A stretch of 8,784 bases of DNA from Chitinophaga pinensis (GTDB taxonomy: Bacteria > Bacteroidota > Bacteroidia > Flavobacteriales_D > Crocinitomicaceae). Both the position numbers and the translations under genes were made by a program. The notes beneath the pieces were generated by a model. It was not told the origin of the DNA, made no database searches, and saw only the letters and a program-made list of their open reading frames with translations. How positions within the stretch are numbered: position 1 is the stretch's first letter; each line of letters begins with the position of its first letter. Shown here piece after piece: positions 7,249 through 8,784 of this stretch. The DNA lies in assembly GCA_945897765.1 (NCBI GenBank), contig CAMDGP010000078.1:1-8784 (forward strand), written 5' to 3'.

Positions 7249-7554
7249 ATGGAAAACGAAGAAAACCAAATGAACATCGAACTTTCTGAAGAAATTGCTT
7301 TAGGAGTATATTCAAATCTTGCAATAATTACGCATTCACCAGCTGAGGTTGTATGTGATTTTGTTCAAGTGATGCCAGGAATGCCAAAAGGAAAAGTGCG
7401 TTCTCGAGTATTAATGACACCACAAAATGCAAAACGTTTCATGCAAGCGTTGGCTGACAATATTAATAAATATGAGCAGACTTTTGGACATATTGATGAT
7501 CCACAAGCAGGATTTCCGCCAATGAACTTTGGTACTCCAAGCACAATGGCTTAA
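7249..7554 (+). CDS. DUF3467 family protein
   Basis: A 101-aa protein of unknown function. Residues 9-83 carry the family pattern: NIELSEEIALGVYSNLAIITHSPAEVVCDFVQVMPGMPKGKVRSRVLMTPQNAKRF, then ALADNINKYEQTFG, here given as positions about 9-64 and 68-81. The β-rich first part and the TPQNAKRFMQAL helix are the recognisable features; there is no signal peptide or membrane segment, so it is cytoplasmic. The tail (82-101) is rich in proline, glycine and methionine and looks disordered. A second ATG at 7270 (residue 8) is an alternative start. My recollection is that homologues in this phylum often sit beside RNA polymerase genes; here it lies 12 bp after the oxidoreductase and 19 bp before a glycosyltransferase, so the context gives no functional hint. 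Confidence 0.85.
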   Translation: MENEENQMNIELSEEIALGVYSNLAIITHSPAEVVCDFVQVMPGMPKGKVRSRVLMTPQNAKRFMQALADNINKYEQTFGHIDDPQAGFPPMNFGTPSTMA

Positions 7555-7573
7555 TTTTTTCAGATTTCTGAGA

Positions 7574-8473
7574 ATGATAACTGTTTGTATTCCAGTTTAC
7601 AATTCCGATGTTAACGCATTGGTTGAAGCACTTTATGAGCAGTCTAAAAACATAAAAGAAAAAATCGAACTCATTGTAATCGATGATGGTTCAATTCCAG
7701 CAATTAAGAAATTAAACGCTGTTTTTTCAACCAAAGTTATTTACATAGAAAATCAACAAAACAAAGGCAGAGCGTCTATTCGAAATCAATTTTTAGAATT
7801 TGCGTCTCAGTCTTTTTTGCTGTTTATAGATGGCGATTCGGAAGTGATTTCACCCACTTTTTTATCGGATTACATTCAATATATCAATGCAAATGAAACA
7901 TTCGTGCTTTGTGGCGCAAGTGTTTACCGGAAAAACAAGCCCGACCGCAATCATTTATTACGTTGGAAATATAGTGTCATAAGAGAAAGCAAATCAATTG
8001 AAGAGCGATTGAAAAATCCAAACTTGGGTTTTAAAACCAATAATTTTCTTATCCGAAAAACGGTTTTTGAAAAAGTAAAATTCAATGAATCACTTAAAGG
8101 TTATGGACACGAAGACACTTTGTTTGGTTTTGATTTAACGCAAAATGCCATTCCAATTGCACACATTGACAATCCTGTTTTGAACAAAAACTTAGATGAC
8201 AACTCTACATTTTTGAATAAAACAAACGAGGGATTAAAAAGCCTATTGCAAGTTCTTGAAATTGTAAACCATAACGAGCAATTTACTCAAAACATAAAAT
8301 TAGTGGTTGCTCACCAACGAATCAAAAATATTCTTTTTTTAAAAGTTGGTTTTTCTGTTTCTATCGTATTACTACCACTGCTCACCTATTTGTTAAAGAA
8401 AGGATTTTTTACTTTGTGGATGTTTGATTTTTATAAACTGATACAGTTTGGAAGAATTAATTGCGAACGATAG
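7574..8473 (+). CDS. Family 2 glycosyltransferase (GT-A fold)
   Basis: Transfers a sugar from a nucleotide-sugar donor; the acceptor is unknown. The 299-aa protein opens with the GT2 strand ITVCIPVYN (2-10), then VIDDGS (35-40), NKGRASIRNQFLEFA (63-77), the metal-binding DGD of LFIDGDSE (83-90) and a catalytic-type GYGHEDT (176-182). A hydrophobic stretch at 254-273, with a further one near 278-285, suggests membrane anchoring at the C terminus. I chose the ATG at 7574 over 7529: the earlier one lies inside the DUF3467 gene and adds 15 residues before the conserved first strand. The last codons (AAT TGC GAA CGA, stop at 8471-8473) match the heptamer repeat that follows, so the original 3' end may have been altered. 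Possible roles include cell-envelope polysaccharide or protein glycosylation; no neighbouring polysaccharide gene supports either. Confidence 0.9.
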   Translation: MITVCIPVYNSDVNALVEALYEQSKNIKEKIELIVIDDGSIPAIKKLNAVFSTKVIYIENQQNKGRASIRNQFLEFASQSFLLFIDGDSEVISPTFLSDYIQYINANETFVLCGASVYRKNKPDRNHLLRWKYSVIRESKSIEERLKNPNLGFKTNNFLIRKTVFEKVKFNESLKGYGHEDTLFGFDLTQNAIPIAHIDNPVLNKNLDDNSTFLNKTNEGLKSLLQVLEIVNHNEQFTQNIKLVVAHQRIKNILFLKVGFSVSIVLLPLLTYLLKKGFFTLWMFDFYKLIQFGRINCER

Positions 8474-8486
8474 AATTGCGAATTGC
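8459..8486. repeat. AATTGCGAA / GAATTGC short repeats at the glycosyltransferase 3' end
   Basis: The 9-mer AATTGCGAA occurs at 8459-8467 and 8474-8482. The heptamer GAATTGC is tandemly repeated at 8473-8479 and 8480-8486, followed by AAAC. The first copy is inside the glycosyltransferase coding sequence and the others just after its stop codon. Confidence 0.75.
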
Positions 8487-8521
8487 AAACGGACACACAT
8501 TATGCTTAGGAATGCAAACTA

Positions 8522-8577
8522 TTCGGACTTCAGACTTCGGACTTCGAGAGTCTCAGTCCTCGAGCCTCAGTCCTCGT
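8522..8577. repeat. GC-rich heptamer-periodic tract with dyad symmetry
   Basis: Eight 7-bp units: TTCGGAC, TTCAGAC, TTCGGAC, TTCGAGA, GTCTCAG, TCCTCGA, GCCTCAG, TCCTCGT. The 11-mer CTCAGTCCTCG recurs at 8552-8562 and 8566-8576, 14 bp apart. GGACT at 8525-8529 and 8539-8543 is complementary to AGTCC at 8569-8573 and 8555-8559, both pairs sharing one centre at 8549, with GAG/CTC (8546-8548/8552-8554) inside. The tract is 31/56 G+C, clearly above its AT-rich surroundings. No gene is apparent in it. Confidence 0.8.
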
Positions 8578-8636
8578 CGTTTGTCATTGTTATTTTGCGA
8601 ATATAATATCTCGCGCGGAGCGCTTACAAAATCTCA

Positions 8637-8651
8637 AGACCGTTGCAAAAC
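8637..8651 (+). repeat. Candidate IS terminal inverted repeat
   Basis: AGACCGTTGCAAAAC lies 82 nt upstream of the candidate transposase start and resembles known IS5-type ends. The exact outer boundary (8635-8637) cannot be fixed without the other end of the element. Confidence 0.45.
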
Positions 8652-8700
8652 TATTTACATATTAACAGTTTGATGGTCAATAACTAAGGTTGTTTTTTGG

Positions 8701-8730
8701 TTGTTTTTAGCCTAGTTTTTCTTATCTTTA
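8701..8730 (+). promoter_or_regulatory. Promoter for the candidate transposase (TTG-N19-TATCTTTA)
   Basis: TTG at 8701-8703, a 19-nt spacer and TATCTTTA at 8723-8730 fit the Bacteroidota -33/-7 layout (TTG, 17-23 nt, TAnnTTTG) with one mismatch in the last base. The start codon at 8734 follows after three bases, so transcription would start at or just after the ATG. The second box-to-ATG arrangement of this kind is seen upstream of pyrR and ccsBA. Confidence 0.45.
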
Positions 8731-8733
8731 TGT

Positions 8734-8784
8734 ATGAAAAATGAACAAAATATTGGTTTTGCGGATTTTCTAACAGCAAAACGA
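8734..8784 (+). CDS. N-terminal start of a probable IS transposase (3' truncated)
   Basis: ATG at 8734 opens a frame of 17 codons to the window edge: MKNEQNIGFADFLTAKR. The stretch FADFLTAKR resembles N termini of IS5-group DDE transposases from Bacteroidota (F-A-D-[FY]-L-x-x-[KN]-R), but 17 residues are too few for certainty. The overlapping ATG at 8730 gives only four codons before TGA and is rejected. The terminal-repeat-like sequence and promoter immediately upstream are the main support. Whether the transposase is intact cannot be told. Confidence 0.5.
   Translation, partial: MKNEQNIGFADFLTAKR

Larger units (their letters stand above)
8637..8784 (+). mobile_element. Left end of a probable IS5-like insertion sequence (truncated by the window)
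   Basis: Composed of a terminal-repeat-like start (AGACCGTTGCAAAAC at 8637-8651), a promoter-like region (8701-8730) and the first 17 codons of a reading frame at 8734. The end sequence resembles the GAGACC(T/G)TTGCAAAA type that I associate with IS5-related elements of Bacteroidota. The right end, second inverted repeat and target duplication lie outside the window, so the identification is provisional. Confidence 0.5.

Noticed and set aside
7560..7571. TCAG-ATTT-CTGA mini-hairpin before the glycosyltransferase start
   Set aside because: Only four base pairs, expected by chance; no evidence for a regulatory role.
7529..7573. Upstream ATG giving a 15-residue longer glycosyltransferase
   Set aside because: It overlaps the DUF3467 gene by 26 bp and adds residues before the conserved ITVCIPVYN strand where GT2 proteins normally begin.
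8522..8577. CRISPR-like repeats
   Set aside because: The units are 7-14 bp and directly abutting, with no unique spacers, and no cas gene is present.
8461..8673. A 70-codon plus-strand frame over the repeats at the right side
   Set aside because: It starts inside the glycosyltransferase 3' end, runs through the heptamer tracts and into the IS end; its Ser/Arg/Leu-rich product reflects the repeat composition and resembles nothing I recognise.

Overview
The window looks like a chromosomal segment from a member of the Bacteroidota, most likely of the flavobacterial type. Four things point there. The DNA is AT-rich. Start codons have weak or no Shine-Dalgarno sequence, and several copies of the Bacteroidota -7 promoter motif TAnnTTTG precede genes. 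The pyrR-pyrB pair and a very large fused CcsB-CcsA protein are arranged as is usual in that phylum. The small DUF3467 protein is also common there. The genus cannot be settled from the sequence alone.

Layout: positions 2-124 (+) hold the last 40 codons of a gene cut by the window edge, probably the winged-helix tail of an AlbA/RecG-like ATP-binding regulator. A hairpin at 132-157 separates it from the convergent minus-strand block, which reads right to left from 5684. That block is ccsBA (cytochrome c haem attachment, 1090 aa), an RluA-family pseudouridine synthase whose start overlaps the ccsBA stop by one base, then pyrR and pyrB, which overlap by 8 bp and have their own promoter-like box. 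A 214-bp divergent spacer (5685-5898) carries a promoter-like box for each side. The plus strand then has a saccharopine dehydrogenase-like oxidoreductase, a DUF3467 protein and a family 2 glycosyltransferase, closely spaced (12 and 19 bp) and probably co-transcribed. After 8473 the sequence turns non-coding and repetitive: heptamer repeats, a GC-rich 7/14-bp periodic tract with dyad symmetry, then what appears to be the left end of an insertion sequence (about 8637 onward). The transposase reading frame starts at 8734 and runs off the window.

How the genes work together: PyrR and PyrB belong to pyrimidine metabolism. CcsBA exports haem and attaches it to c-type cytochromes, so the organism probably respires with periplasmic cytochromes c. 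The pseudouridine synthase modifies RNA. The plus-strand genes share no obvious pathway and their grouping may be incidental. I see no defence system, CRISPR array, tRNA or rRNA, and no clear sign of a new multi-gene system. The most interesting signals are -7 boxes placed so close to the pyrR and ccsBA start codons that their mRNAs may be leaderless, the three-part CcsBA architecture with a histidine-rich insert, and the repeat/IS junction at the right edge.
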